This document shows, piece by piece, positions 21,850 through 32,940 of a stretch of DNA of 64,000 bases (the stretch's first letter is position 1; the number at the start of each line of letters is the position of its first letter). The notes beneath the pieces are model-generated. The model searched no databases, had not been told where the DNA came from, and was given only the letters and a program-made list of their open reading frames with translations. The DNA is taken from positions 3,348,001 through 3,412,000 of the forward strand of contig CM056877.1 of NCBI GenBank assembly GCA_029876055.1, read 5' to 3'. The position numbers were made by a program, and so were the translations under genes. Origin of the DNA: Madurella fahalii (taxonomy: Eukaryota; Ascomycota; Sordariomycetes; Sordariales).

Positions 21850-24800
21850 CAGCGCACTACTCTCAATCAGCTTGCAAGCGAAATAGAAGGCTCGTTTATA
21901 TCGAATAGCCAGCCTTCCAGTATCGCATAACTTCCTAATATTCCTGAGATTTCGGACGCTTAGGTCCTTAATTCCCTCAGTATAACCTAAGGGCGCCTAC
22001 CTACGGATAAGCCGCTCATCAACCGCTCTCCTATAGCGCAGACGGACGTACCCCTGTCTGAGTAATAGCAGCGACTGCTTGATAAGGAACAACGGCTCGA
22101 CGAGTAGATTGCTGTTGCATGCTAGGAGGCTGTACTATGCCGTAAGAGAGCTGAGCTTGAGCTGCTCCTCTATCAGAATCAACGTGTGCTAGAACCAACG
22201 CCTCTGGCTAATTCTATAGTATATCTATCCCGGGAGGCCCTTTTGACCTTTCCTGAACCCGCTCCTACGACCCCCGCAAACATAGTGCCCTAGCAGCTTG
22301 GGACAGTCGTATAGGTAGGAGTGACGTGGAAGACCCCGACTCTTATCCATCCTACGTATAATGGGTCCAATACAACCGCTCTTCGCAATTTTCTCTTCGA
22401 CTATAAGGCGAACTTCCGCCTTCTCAGTAACATTCTAAGTAGCGACTGCGTTACGTATACGGTAAGCTGCTTATACGGAACCCCTAAGAATATTTGGGTC
22501 AAGTATATCACTGAGTGGGAAAACGACTCTTCTTTCGACCCTGCCCTAGTGACGTAGGAGGAATTCGTTAAGTTCCTTCGTAGTTAGCTCTTAGATCTGG
22601 AGACGTATGCCCTCTCTGCGGCTATATAACTTGATAACCTACGTCAGTGCGACGACGAGACGGTAACGGAATTCGTGGATCGATATACAACTATTACTGC
22701 TAACCTCCTCTACTAGATAGAGGAGAGTCAGCGGGTAATTGGCCTCCTCCCGAAGTTCCGTAGGGAGATTCGCCTAGCGATTACCTACTAAGCTACTTTA
22801 CCTACTACTTACTAGTAGCTGGTAAGTACCGCCTGTTGGATTAAAGACAGTCAGCAGGTTGAAGGGACTTCGGGATACCGCTCCTGACTACGACCCCCGC
22901 TAGAACCCCCTACGGTACTAGAGTCTGTCGAGAGAGGTACCTAAACTCTGCTGGCGCGACTAGGGCACAATATCGTCTGCTACAACTATAGAAGGGAGGG
23001 CTATATCGCCAGGAACTGTCTGTCGGGGCTATCCAACCCCCTAGCACCGGAGAAGGCGGACAAGCAGTAACAACGCTGCTATACCTGTAACCAGCCGGGG
23101 TACTATTTAACTAATTGCCCTTAGGCAGTATACCGGTACTGCAATCAAGTAGGGTATATATCACTTCGGTGCCCCAGCGATGACCCTACTACTAGCAGTA
23201 ACTAGATCCCTCTACAGAAACGCGTAGGAGCTACAATGATAGAGAAATAGGATAACACCGGGGATATCTCTCGTCGTATAGAGTCCGATATGATGGTCAG
23301 GATACAAGGAAGCTAGAAAAAGGCACTTGCGATACTCGACTTAGGAGCAGATTACAATCTGATTAGCTATAGCTATCTTACTAAGTATTCCCTCCTTAAG
23401 CACTTCGAGCTATCGGTAGGGATTGCTGGTATCGGAAATCAACCTATACAGACCTATAGAGTATATCCCCTTTATATACGTGCCGTCGACTATAAAGGCA
23501 GAGCTCAGACGTATCTCCTACACTTTGTTATCGCGGATATTAAGCCCTTTGTCGTCCTACTTAGCTAGCCCTAGCTCGAAATAGCTAACCCCGATATCGA
23601 CTTCTGGGCTAAGATATGAGCTTACCCGCCTGAGGCGCTACGAATAGGCTTATACGTTGAGCCTAAGTAATAGTGGGTCAGATTGGTATTTGCCCTCGTA
23701 GCTATTATCCCCTTTAACGAGGACCCTACTAACGTAGTATATGAGCTGGAGCAGCCGCAGCTCCTAGAGGCTTACCGGGTATACGAAAAGCTGTTCTATA
23801 AGTCAAGGATCCTGCTCTTCTCCCAGATATCGGTAAAGCACTGTATTGAGCTCGTGGACGATATGCAGCCGCCCTGGGGTCCAATTTACCTATTGGGGGT
23901 GATAGAACTTAAGACCCTACGTAAGTGGCTCAGGGTTGCTACTAAAAAGGGCTGGATACGACCCTCTACAAGCCTTATAGGCGCCCCTATCTTATTCGTC
24001 CTAAAAAAGGGGGGTGAATTATACCTTATTGTCGACTACCGAGGGCTGAATACAGTAATATACAAGAACCGCATACCTATCCCGCTAATTAGAAAGATCC
24101 TTAACTGTCTATTAATGGCTAAGATCTATATTAAAATCGATTTGAAGGATATGTACTATCGTATTAGGCTCAGTGAAGGCGATGAGTAGAAGACTGCCTT
24201 TTGTATACGATATAGCTACTATAAGTTCCGTATTATAGCAATAGAGCTAGCCAACGCCTTAGCGATCTTCCAGATATATATCAACCAAGCATTATCTAGG
24301 CTGGTAGACGTTACGTATATCGTCTATTTAGACGATATCCTGATCTATAGCAATAACGAAGTAGTATATAAGCAGTATATAAAGGAAGTCCTTAATCGAT
24401 TAGAGAAGGCTGACCTCTATACCAATCTCAAGAAGTGCCAATTCTACATCACTGAAGTCAAGTTCCTAGGGTATATAATCTTATCTGAGGGGATCGCTAT
24501 AGAGCCGTCCTACGTCGAGTCCGTTATACAGTAGCCGCTCCTTCGTAGCGTATACGATATTCAAGTCTTCCTAGGATTTATAGGGTTCTACCGTCGCTTT
24601 ATTAGGAACTATTCGAAGATTTATACCCCTTTGACAGACCTCCTATATAGCGACCAGAAGCGCCTATTCGAGTTCACGAAGGAGGCAACTAAAGCGTTCG
24701 AGCTGTTCAGACGTAAATTCGGCGAGGCCTCTATCCTTAGGCACTTCGATCCCTCCCTGCCTATCCGTATAGAGACAGATACCTCGAAGCGCGTAATTGG

Positions 24801-27123
24801 AATAGTACTTTCGTAGCTTTATAAGGATCGTTGGCACTCTATCGCTTTCAGATCGAAGAAGCTTATACCTAAAGAAATATACTACGGTACCGGAGATAGG
24901 GAGCTACTTATATTCGTCGATACGTTCCGAACTTAGTCTCAGTATCTCCTTTACATTCAGGTCCTAGTTATAGTCCTAATAGACCACCTTAACCTGGAGT
25001 ACTGGAAGACCAAGAAGAGACTAAGTTTGCAGCAACTACGTTAGAGCAACGACTTAGCTACATTTGACTTCATTATTAAGTACTGCCCTAGTACTCAGAA
25101 CCCTACTGATAGACTTTCGTGTAGACCAGACTATATAGAAGAAGAAGAGGTAGGCGAAGACGCTGAGAACCCGCTGCTTCAACTCCTATAAAATAGGATT
25201 GAGTATAGGCGATAGGAGAACCCTAACCCCTGCTCCGTTGTCGCTGTAGCCCGAAGACTGCTCCGACCGTCTACTATAGTTACGTTGCTGCTACGTATAA
25301 GAATAGTAGAAGACGAAGAAGTTATTGAGCAAGAAAGAGAAGAGTTTAAGAGGTTGCTACTAAGCTAAAAAGGTTAGAGTAACGTTGTAGTCCAAGAGGT
25401 CTGGGACTGCAGCGAGAAGCGCGGCTGCGGCTCTATAGATAAGGACGAAGACGTTGTATTAGATACTAATAAGCAGATATACGTCGCTAGCGCTAGCCCC
25501 CCCGATAGGCTATCCTATAGTTTTCGTTCTACATTCGGCGCCGGGGGCCTCTACCATCGTATAGGGAATGACTTTTACAATAAGGCTGTACCTGATTACC
25601 GTACGCCTATCGTAGGCGCTGCAGGTGCTAAAAACGGAGATTACAGAACCTAGGTAACAGGAGGGTAGCTGTCTTTAGAAGAAGTATTATTCGAGGAGTA
25701 ACTAAAAGATCAATAGCTTCAGTCTAACGCTTATAAGTAGTAGTGTAGGAGCGGCGAAGGCTCTTGAAGAGAAGGAGAGGATAGGCTTGTCCGTTATCAA
25801 GGTAGAGTATATATTCCCCTATCCTTTAGGCACGAGCTGATTAAGAGCTATTACAACGTACCGACTGCGGGCTATAGAGGTTTTAGGAAGACGTAAGAGT
25901 GTCTAGAGTGTAATTACTTTTGGCCGTCTATAAGAGAGGACGTGGTAATATATGTTAATGGCAACTGTATGACCTGCCAACGTATGAAGCTGTATACGTA
26001 CCGCCCTTACGGCTTACTTGCAGCGTTGCCAGTACCCAACGGACTATAGCAGATGATTATAGTGGACTTCGTTATAGGCCTACCAACCTCGATCGACCCT
26101 CGGATAGGTAAGGCGTATAACGCTGCCCTGGTCGTAGTAGATAAGTTCACGAAGTACGCCCTCTATATTGCAATAACTGTAACGCTTATAGCAAGTGCCT
26201 TCGTAGAGCTGTTCTTCGACTACGTCTACCAACCCTTCGGACTTCCCTAGTCTATCGTATCCGATAGGGGCAGCCTGTTTACAAGCTCCTTTTGGAAGAC
26301 CTTATACGAGCTCTTGGGTATTAAGTAGTGCCTGAGTACCGCGTATTACCTGTAGATAGATGGGCAGACAGAGCGTTAGAACTAGATACTCGAGTATTAC
26401 TTATACGTATTCTATAGCTACGATCAAGCGGATTAGGCGTATTATCTATACCTCGTAGAGTATACCTATAACGGTTCCTACTATACGGTAACGCGGTCAA
26501 TGCCAGCCTTTCTTCTCTATAGGTTCTACCCCCGAGATCTCCTAGACCCTATAATAATCCCTAAGAGCTTAGTTCCCGCTGCGGATAAGCGAGTAAAACG
26601 CTTATCGGCAAGTCGCGAAAAGATCTACGATATCCTCATCGCTACCAATAGGAACTACGAGAAGTGGTATAATCGAAAACGGGAGGATAAGACGTTCAAG
26701 GTTAGTCAGTAGATCTAGCTCTCAATAAAGTACCTTAAGTAGTAGTGTCCAAACAGTAAACTCGTAGATAAATATCTAGGGCCCTTCAAGATCCTCAAGG
26801 TTATCGGCGATAGGAAGATGGTATACGAACTGGACCTTCTACAACGCTATTATGTCTATCGAGTTTTCCCAATTACCCTGCTCGAGCTATTCAAAAGTAG
26901 CGAGGAATAAGCGTAAGAGCAGCGCGAAAGGGTCGATATCGAGCTAGAAGAGTAGTATTACGAGGTAGAAGCTATTATCGACTATAGAGGTTCAGCGAGA
27001 AATAGGCAGTTCCTAATCAAATGGAAGGGCTATCTACCTGAGGATAATACCTAGGAACCTAGGGAACACTTGGATAATAGACTACTGTTAAGGGCGTACG
27101 AAGTGAGGTTCGCGAAGGCGTAA
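21850..27123 (+). pseudogene. Gypsy gag-pol polyprotein with chromodomain, RIP-inactivated
   Basis: Gag spans about 21858-23000 (TWKTPTLIHPTYNGSNTTAL). CCHC-like knuckles lie at 22980-23180 (CYNYRREGYIARNC, CYTCNQPGYYLTNC). An aspartic protease motif lies near 23335 (AILDLGADYNLISY). Reverse transcriptase spans 23930-24600 (LIVDYRGLNTVI, YLDDILIYS). RNase H spans 24760-25130. Integrase has a zinc-binding region near 25900 (CNGNCMTCQRMK-like) and a core at 26050-26400 (VDFVIGLPTS, SIVSDRGSLFTSSFW). The chromodomain is at 26955-27110 (FLIKWKGYLPEDNT-stop-EP). Many TAG stops replace Trp and Gln codons, including the chromodomain Trp. The frame is otherwise well kept. Confidence 0.9.
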
Positions 27124-27235
27124 AGGCAGTACAGAGTATAAGTATATAAGAGTATATCAGGTAAGGGAAAAAGCTTTAATTTATCTAAAGGCATTAAAAA
27201 ACCTATAAAAAATCCGTACCCAAGTAGCGCTCTAT

Positions 27236-28382
27236 CTACTCCTCCTTACTCTCAACTTCAGTATCACCCTCCTCTATAATAGGGGTAAGGTAGTCTGTAA
27301 TACGCGAAAGCAGCGCCTCTATATCGCCCAAGCACTTCCAGATGTTGGTCAAGACCGCGGTCTATGCCTCTAATAGAAGAAGGAGCTTAGGGGCAGCGCC
27401 CGAGGGCAAGGACGAGGAACCGGCAGTAGCAGGGACAGCGAAAGACGAACCTACAGCAATACCGCCATTGCAGCGGAGGCGCAGCATACAACTAGCACAG
27501 TTAGCGCTAGCATAGTAGGCAGCGACCTCGGCGGACCGGGGCCGGGGGGCAGAGAAATCCTTGAGGGCGCGTAGAGCAGTATTGCCAGTCTCCTAGACCT
27601 CCTCCTCCAGACCAGCAACCTAAGGAAAAGCACCGTTAGCGCAAGAAATATACAGCTAAGAAGTAAAAAAAAAAAATTTAACTTATATCCTTACTAACAG
27701 CAGGGAACTCTATATAGTCGAAGGTCTCTATAAACCGGACCACCGTATTCAACACATCGGAGGGGACCTAAAAACAGTCAGACGCCGCTAACAAGTGCTA
27801 CAGGAACAGCGTAAAATAAGAGGGGGAGGACCTACCAGCAGGCAGATATAGTTGTAGTATGCGTAGTGGAAACAGCGAGTACCGGAGCTCTTCTGGTTCT
27901 TACAGCTAGCGGAGGGACCCTTCTTCAGTATACGGCGGAGGCACAAGCGGCAGCTACATACAATCAGTAGGGAGCTAGCAGCCGAAGGAGGAATACTTAC
28001 GGAATAACACGGCAGGCGCCCTCAGCGAGCTTATTGCGGGCCTTAGAGGTATCGGCAGCAGGCAGGGAGGACAGAGCAACGTCGTCTTCGGCCTAGAGAA
28101 GTAGGTTAGGAGCAGTAAATACAGGAAAAGGGAAGACTAGAAACCCACTAAGGAGCTAGGAGACGTAGGAACGGCCTTAGACTTCTTAGGGAGACCGCCA
28201 GGCTCTTCATCATCTTTAGCCTAAGAAAGGATCAGCATATATAGAGACTCCGCAAAAGTAGCGAGGGCACTACTTATAGGGCGTTTGTCCGATATAGCGG
28301 ACCAAGTAGAAGGGGGGAGCGCAGAGAGCAGAGCAAAAGAGTAGAGCGAGAGCGGCAAAGGCAGAGATAGCAACTACAACAT
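27236..28382 (-). CDS. Antisense intron-containing gene inside the gypsy element: Cys-rich protein, unidentified
   Basis: Exons on minus: 28382-28149, 28092-28001, 27953-27836, 27767-27690 and probably 27619-27236. Introns are GTGGGT...CTAACC...CTAG, GTAAGT...CTGAT...GTAG and GTAGGT...CTGAC...TTAG, and the first four exons join in phase. The fourth junction lacks a clear GT donor. The product would be about 300 aa: a Ser/Pro-rich N-terminus, an acidic/basic linker (EEPGGLPKKSKA), a cysteine block of spacing C-X2-C-X12-C-X9-C-X9-C (exon 3), a conserved-looking VPSDVLNTVVRFIETFDYIE, a second cysteine cluster, and an acidic C-terminus. In-frame TAGs (two in exon 1, two in the last exon) look like CAG-to-TAG damage. 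I do not recognise the family. A zinc-binding role is only suggested by the cysteines. Confidence 0.55.
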
Positions 28383-29150
28383 ACCAGGCAGTTAACAGAC
28401 CGAACTACGGAAGTATAAAACAAGCGGTAAAGAAGCACAGAAGGTACGGGTAAAGGATAGAGAGATAAGGGAGTAAGAAGGGCGTAACCTACGAGAGTAA
28501 GACCGTAAGGAAAAAGAGAGGAAAGGAACTAGAGGGAGGAAAACCCTCTTTATACCCAGAACTAGGGGAGGCCCCACTTTTCCTAGAAGTAAGGCCAAAG
28601 ATCAATATAAAGGAAATTCAAGATAGTTAAGCCGGGACGACTACAATAAGCAAGGGCAGAGCTACCTCCCCGCTACAACCACACAACCTAAATACAATTA
28701 CCTTACACTACCTACTCTAACTTCCTTTTCTTAGCAAAAACCCCCTCTCCCCCACTTCTAAGTCATTGAGGCTGTACATATACTATTGTTGAGACTAAGG
28801 GAAGGCAATAATACGCAGCCAAACAATCGCTGCACCATACAACGCAGTAACCCCGACACTTCCGCACTTACAACTCGCAGCGTCTACACAACAACAAGCT
28901 CCGGCGGCTGCAAGTGCCTGCGCAGCGAGGAAGGCAAGGAAGGAGAGACGACGCGGCGGCAACTCGAGGACCGCGAGAAAGCACTATAGGCGGCATCCCA
29001 ACATCCAGCACCTCAAGCGCTACGCGGGGCAGGCAACCACGCAGCTAATACGCACAAGGCCCGCAAACAAGATTGTCGACAGCATTACCTACGAAGGGGC
29101 ACGTGGGCCGGATGGCTCCTGAGGGTAGGAGCCCGGAAGGAGGGAGGCTC
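28383..29150. other. Gypsy 3' untranslated region
   Basis: Lies between the antisense gene and the 3' LTR. GC content rises toward the LTR and transition damage is light. No convincing frame. A possible promoter for the antisense gene is GGTATAAAG on minus near 28550. The purine tract ends at 29150. Confidence 0.45.
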
Positions 29151-29510
29151 TGTAAGGACCGGCTGGGTAAGGTCGGCGTAGGCGCAGGACGGAAGCCCCG
29201 AAGCTGCAGCGCCGGCGGGGTCGCAAAAGCAACAACAACGCTAGGCCAGAAGGGCGAGGATATCGCGTCAGAGGAGCGTCGAAGGAGCGTACAAGCAAGG
29301 TCGATGACGGGGCAGCGAGCGGGGTAAGTGAGCCCAGACGCTGTCATCGCAGGGCATAAAGAGGGGGGCGGAAGACAGGACTTAGGAGAGAGACAGAGTT
29401 CAATGAGACTACCATCCTACCCCTAACGAGCACTCTGCTCCTACGTTGCGCGTGCACTGCTCGTACCCAGGCACTCTGGTCCTACTACCCTTGGGTCCTT
29501 GACCCTCACA
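29151..29510 (+). repeat. Gypsy 3' LTR
   Basis: 360 bp, TGTAAGGACC to GACCCTCACA, followed by the ATATA target duplication. It retains most of the C and G residues that are T and A in the 5' copy. Confidence 0.92.
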
Positions 29511-30255
29511 ATATATCACATACATCACCAAATTGGAATTTTTTTACGCGTTTAAAGAGGTATTTACCTCCTTTACCGACAAGAATATCTAAGGCGCCTT
29601 TACTAGAGCTGGCTTTGTACCGTACGACCTAGAAAGAGTGATTCCCAAGATGGATATACAGCTCCGAACTCTAACTCCACTAGCCTCAAGCCCAGATACG
29701 ATACTACCTTAGCTATCCCAGACGCTACAGAACCCCCAAGAGGCCACCTCACAGACAGACCTTATTAAAGGCCAGATATCTAACCATCAAGGCAGTTCTC
29801 TAACACCTATGCTGGCTGCTGTAGACCAATTGGCCAAAGGTATAATAGCCGTAATGCACGAGGTGGCTCTTCTGCGTACGGAGATCTCTTTACTACGTAA
29901 GGCCAATAAGGGGTTTAGTAAGAGACGGAGGGCCAAAAAAACACGTATGCGGCTTGGAGGATCACTTACCGTACAAGAGGTATAGGATTTACTGGACCAG
30001 AAGGCTGTGGATGAGCAGTTAGTCCAGGAAACACGGCTAAATGGTCGTGGTATAGAGTGGTCTGGTACGAAGGTTCGGTGCTGTGGTCTGTGTGGCAAGC
30101 CTGGCCATAATTCACGTACGTGTCAGGAGGCTGGAGAATCGTCTGATTCATCTATTTCTGGTTCAATTATTGTTATTTCCTAGTGTTGTGGTTATGTAAT
30201 TGAGGATAGTTGTGGTGGAGTGGTAGTAAATTCGCCGCTCGCTTATCAAATACGT

Positions 30256-30589
30256 TAGTGTCAATTGATTTTTATTGTTATAGGGATGCAATTGACGTTT
30301 CGTGTTGTACGGTCATGGAAAAGTGGCCCGCTCGCTATGTATGTACGTTACTCATCTCTTTGTTACATGGCAATCTGGACAACCGGCGCGTCAAGGCGCT
30401 AATCATACTCTTTTCCTTAGGACTTGGTGTCAAATCTGTCAGGTGTATTCTTCCTGAGAGCTCCTCCAGTTCCTGCGACTCTAGCTAGAGTCGTCTTTAA
30501 CACCCGATATGAAGACAGTAAGAATGGTCGCAAAACTGCGTTCTGAAGTTAGCGCATCCAGAGTCACGGGACGAAATGCGGAAAGGTAC
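30256..30589. other. Right border of the transposon block
   Basis: No gene. GGAAAAGTGGCCCGCTCGCTATG at 30317 resembles the subterminal motif of the pogo elements, so a further decayed pogo end may lie here. Confidence 0.35.
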
Positions 30590-31672
30590 CTACGTTGCCC
30601 CAGCTACAACCAACTCTATCGTTCTCGCATTGGTCAATCGAGATACGATTAAGAGGTAGAGTACTGTAGACACTATTATAACAAATATTCGAGCCCAGAT
30701 GTTGTCCACGAAGATACAGATGACGACCGGCGTGAGCAGAAGAAACGTTATCAGAAACAGCACGATGGCCCTAGCCGTACGCTTGATAAGCGAGCCGGAA
30801 TAGATGTAGACGTTCGGATCAGTAGACACGTCATGTTGAGGTATCTATGCCTCCGTTAGCTAATCGGTTTGCCTGACCGTATGGCATCTTACCGCTCGGA
30901 ATGTTTTGTAGTGATGAATAAAAAGGTCTTCCACCCAGTCTTCAAGACGTTTTAGGGTGCTGTCGTTGGGAGATGCCAGGCTTGCTAATTCCCCTTCGTG
31001 TTCCAAGAACTTGGTCTCGTCTCTGCTTATGCATCCGCTTGCTTCCACCCAGCTCCGCAAACTCGATACGTCTCTCGGCGCGGCATTACTTAGGCTGAGT
31101 ATCCTGCGCGTCCTTTCCACGAAGGCGTCTATCTCTTGTTAAGCGGCTGGCATTGTATTTTACAAGTACTAATAGTCGAAGTACGTACCATACCCGTCTA
31201 ATTGCGACGAAATCTCCGAGAGGAGAGAGCTGCGAGTCGTGTTTCTGTCGCAGCGGCTCGTTCCGAGGAAGAGAGGCAAGGATTCATTCTGATCAATGGT
31301 GTCCAGCTGCTGCTCAAGTAGAGATATTTTGTCCTGCTTTAGCAATAGAAGCCTGGAGCGGAGCCTGAGAAACCGTCTACAGGTGAAGAAATCGGCATTT
31401 GCGGCTATCAAGGCGCAGAATCGGGGATAACCATCCCTATACTCCTCAACTAGAGCTTTCCCGTTAGTCATTTCGGAACTGGACCTGACGGTACAACTAT
31501 CCGTACTCTTCTTCGTCACTGGATTGGGTTCCGGCGGTGTTGGCGCCATTTCTGGCTCGCATTTTGGCGGGGACTGTAATTGCCGCCACCAGAGTGTCCA
31601 TCCGGAAAAGAAGGAATTGAGAAGATCCATGAATATGAATTGGAGTCGCGGTGTCCTTAAGTCCGGAAACAA
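30590..31672 (-). CDS. DUF6594 fungal membrane protein, 326 aa, three exons
   Basis: Exons 31672-31189, 31134-30893 and 30844-30590 join in phase. The introns are 54 and 48 bp (GTACGT...CAAG and GTAAGA...GCTAACG...CATAG). After a variable Pro/Ser-rich N-terminus, residues about 76-160 read as the DUF6594 core (GYPRFCALIAANADFFTCRR, LRLRSRLLLLKQDKISLLEQ). A coiled linker follows, and the C-terminus has two or three close membrane helices (AIVLFLITFLLLTPVVICIF, IFVIIVSTVLYLLIVSRL). The protein stops soon after VVAGAT, so the last helix is shorter than usual. DUF6594 proteins are common in filamentous ascomycetes, often near heterokaryon-incompatibility-like genes, and have no established function. 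It is the first intact host gene beyond the transposon block. Confidence 0.8.
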
Positions 31673-32144
31673 CCCGTCATGACCGTGAGCAGGGGTTTAA
31701 TGTGCTTCTCGTGTAGATGGAGCAAACTTGTGGCGCTGGTGCCCAAGAATCTCATTCAAGCGAAACCGGTGCGACCAAAGTCGTTATTGGGCATATTCAA
31801 GCTGCGAGAGGCTGTGCGTGCCAGACATGCACAAAGGGCAGCACGGTCGCATGGGAGAAACTGCACTTGCAACAAAGCGGGTCACCACGTACAGATGTCA
31901 GCCTCTTATTCGTAGCTTATAACTAATTACAGCGACCCGACACAAAGCACTCCCTGTCTACCCTAGGCAGAAGCCTCCCTTTTCTGCTTTCCGCTTCCCC
32001 TATTTCATCTTGTTCCACGAGTGGAAATCCCCCACTAGTGGAAGCCGCCTTTTCCTACTTTTCCGCTTCCTCCCATCACATCGCCTCGCCCACACACACA
32101 CATACACATACACACACGCACACACATACAACAAGACACTGCCT
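31673..32144. other. Intergenic
   Basis: No supported gene. It contains a CA/GT microsatellite (listed separately) and an imperfect repeat TTCCACGAGTGGAAATCCCC / CTAGTGGAAGCCGCC near 32015-32050. Confidence 0.45.
32091..32130. repeat. Imperfect (CA)n microsatellite
   Basis: CACACACACA tract with TA and CG interruptions, about 40 bp. Confidence 0.85.
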
Positions 32145-32541
32145 CTATCTTGGTGTTGCGCCAAGAAATGAGTAGCCCCGACGGGCATGTACCGTAATGT
32201 CAGATTTTAGGTCTAGGACTGACGAGCCGCGATTAGACGCGAGAGTCCCGACTTCACCGTCCTGGAGGACGGGGGTAAAGGAAGGGTTGTATCCACGACG
32301 GTTTGTTGTCCGCGCGCTAAACACAAGTTCGTCCGTTAATACGCTGTCCAGAAGAGTAAATTCCGGCGAAACGACCCAGTGTATCTCCTTGTCGACGGGG
32401 CACGGAATGGGCCATATCGCATCGAGAATGTGCTTGGTGACGGGCAATATACCCTTTGCTTCGAAAATGGGAAACCTGCGAACGACGGAAAAAAAGTGGG
32501 CGAGAGCGATTTGGAAGCGGCGGAATAGGCACTGAGCGATT
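32145..32541 (-). CDS. Possible exon, unidentified
   Basis: The minus-strand frame is open from about 32541 (after a CTGAC...GCTCAG intron-end-like sequence) to the TAG at 32145. Its text is natural-looking (SPEFTLLDSVLTDELVFSAR, LASNRGSSVLDLKSDITVHA). No start codon or upstream exon could be fixed, and no domain is recognised. It would be divergent from the caspase gene and might be a remnant. Confidence 0.25.
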
Positions 32542-32940
32542 TGCGTCAGTGGGTGCTATCACCACGTAGCGCTTGTCGCAAGGCTCCAATGCGTATCAGA
32601 TTACACAACATAATTAACTGTCCTGAGTGAACTGCAGCGTATGATTAGGTAATGCTGACTAGCGCCAGACAATGGTTGCCTACGAATTAATATGCAAATC
32701 CACATGTTCCTTTTGTTGAAGGGGCTTAGCCAGCGCCCGGCGATTGCTGCCCGATGCGCAAAACAAACCGCCACGATTGATAAAGCGGTGGTGATTGCAT
32801 TCTTCTCAGGCACTAAGGGCACATCGCGGTCTTAGCATATCCTGACGACGGCAAGCGGCTAGCCTACGGGTTCTTCCAAGCTACGAATCCTCTCGTCCCC
32901 ATCATCCAGGGCAGGCGACAGGCTCCGAGGCATTGGTCCG

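Larger units (their letters stand above)
21429..29510 (+). mobile_element. Complete chromodomain Ty3/gypsy retrotransposon (Tf1/sushi type), 8.1 kb
   Basis: Two 360-bp LTRs with TG...CA ends (now TA at the 5' copy) enclose a 7.4-kb interior. The flanks are ATATA on both sides (21424-21428, 29511-29515). Order: gag with zinc knuckles, protease, reverse transcriptase, RNase H, integrase, chromodomain. Then come about 2 kb of non-pol sequence with an antisense gene, a purine tract (GGAGGGAGGCTC) and the 3' LTR. The C-terminal chromodomain and the self-complementary primer site put it with the Tf1/sushi branch of gypsy elements. Confidence 0.93.
19842..30183 (+). pseudogene. Fot1/pogo transposase pseudogene with C-terminal zinc knuckle
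   Basis: The start codon appears as ATA at 19842 (ATG to ATA, a G-to-A change). N-terminal helix-turn-helix: ATLSKEARILLALKSI. After removal of the inserted LTRs the frame runs on (DILA-NLRKLIDLEESTIVQY). The DDE core lies at 20850-21428 (LVLDGHENHYSN in decayed form, LYIPLYSLHLVQPLDI). The C-terminal third resumes after the gypsy element at 29511 (KLEFFYAFKEVFTSFTDKNI) and ends with a CCHC knuckle CCGLCGKPGHNSRTC before TAG 30183. Stops are again mostly TAG. Its relative in pogo #1 retains the same tail in decayed form. Confidence 0.82.
19744..30255 (+). mobile_element. Fot1/pogo-type DNA transposon #2, host to three LTR insertions
   Basis: The left end ACGTATTTGATAAGCGAGCG and right end CGCTCGCTTATCAAATACGT are exact inverted copies, flanked by TA on both sides (19742-19743, 30256-30257). 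AAGCGAGCGGCGAAT occurs twice at the left end, 17 bp apart. The transposase is on plus. Inside are a 215-bp solo LTR, a 360-bp solo LTR and a full gypsy element. Removing them leaves about 1.9 kb. Confidence 0.88.

Noticed and set aside
12861..27123. Predominance of TAG stops as a sign of a reassigned codon or suppressor
   Set aside because: Stops sit at positions where the families have Gln or Trp, and the same C/T, G/A bias is seen in the non-coding LTRs; mutation explains it and the host genes do not use internal TAG.
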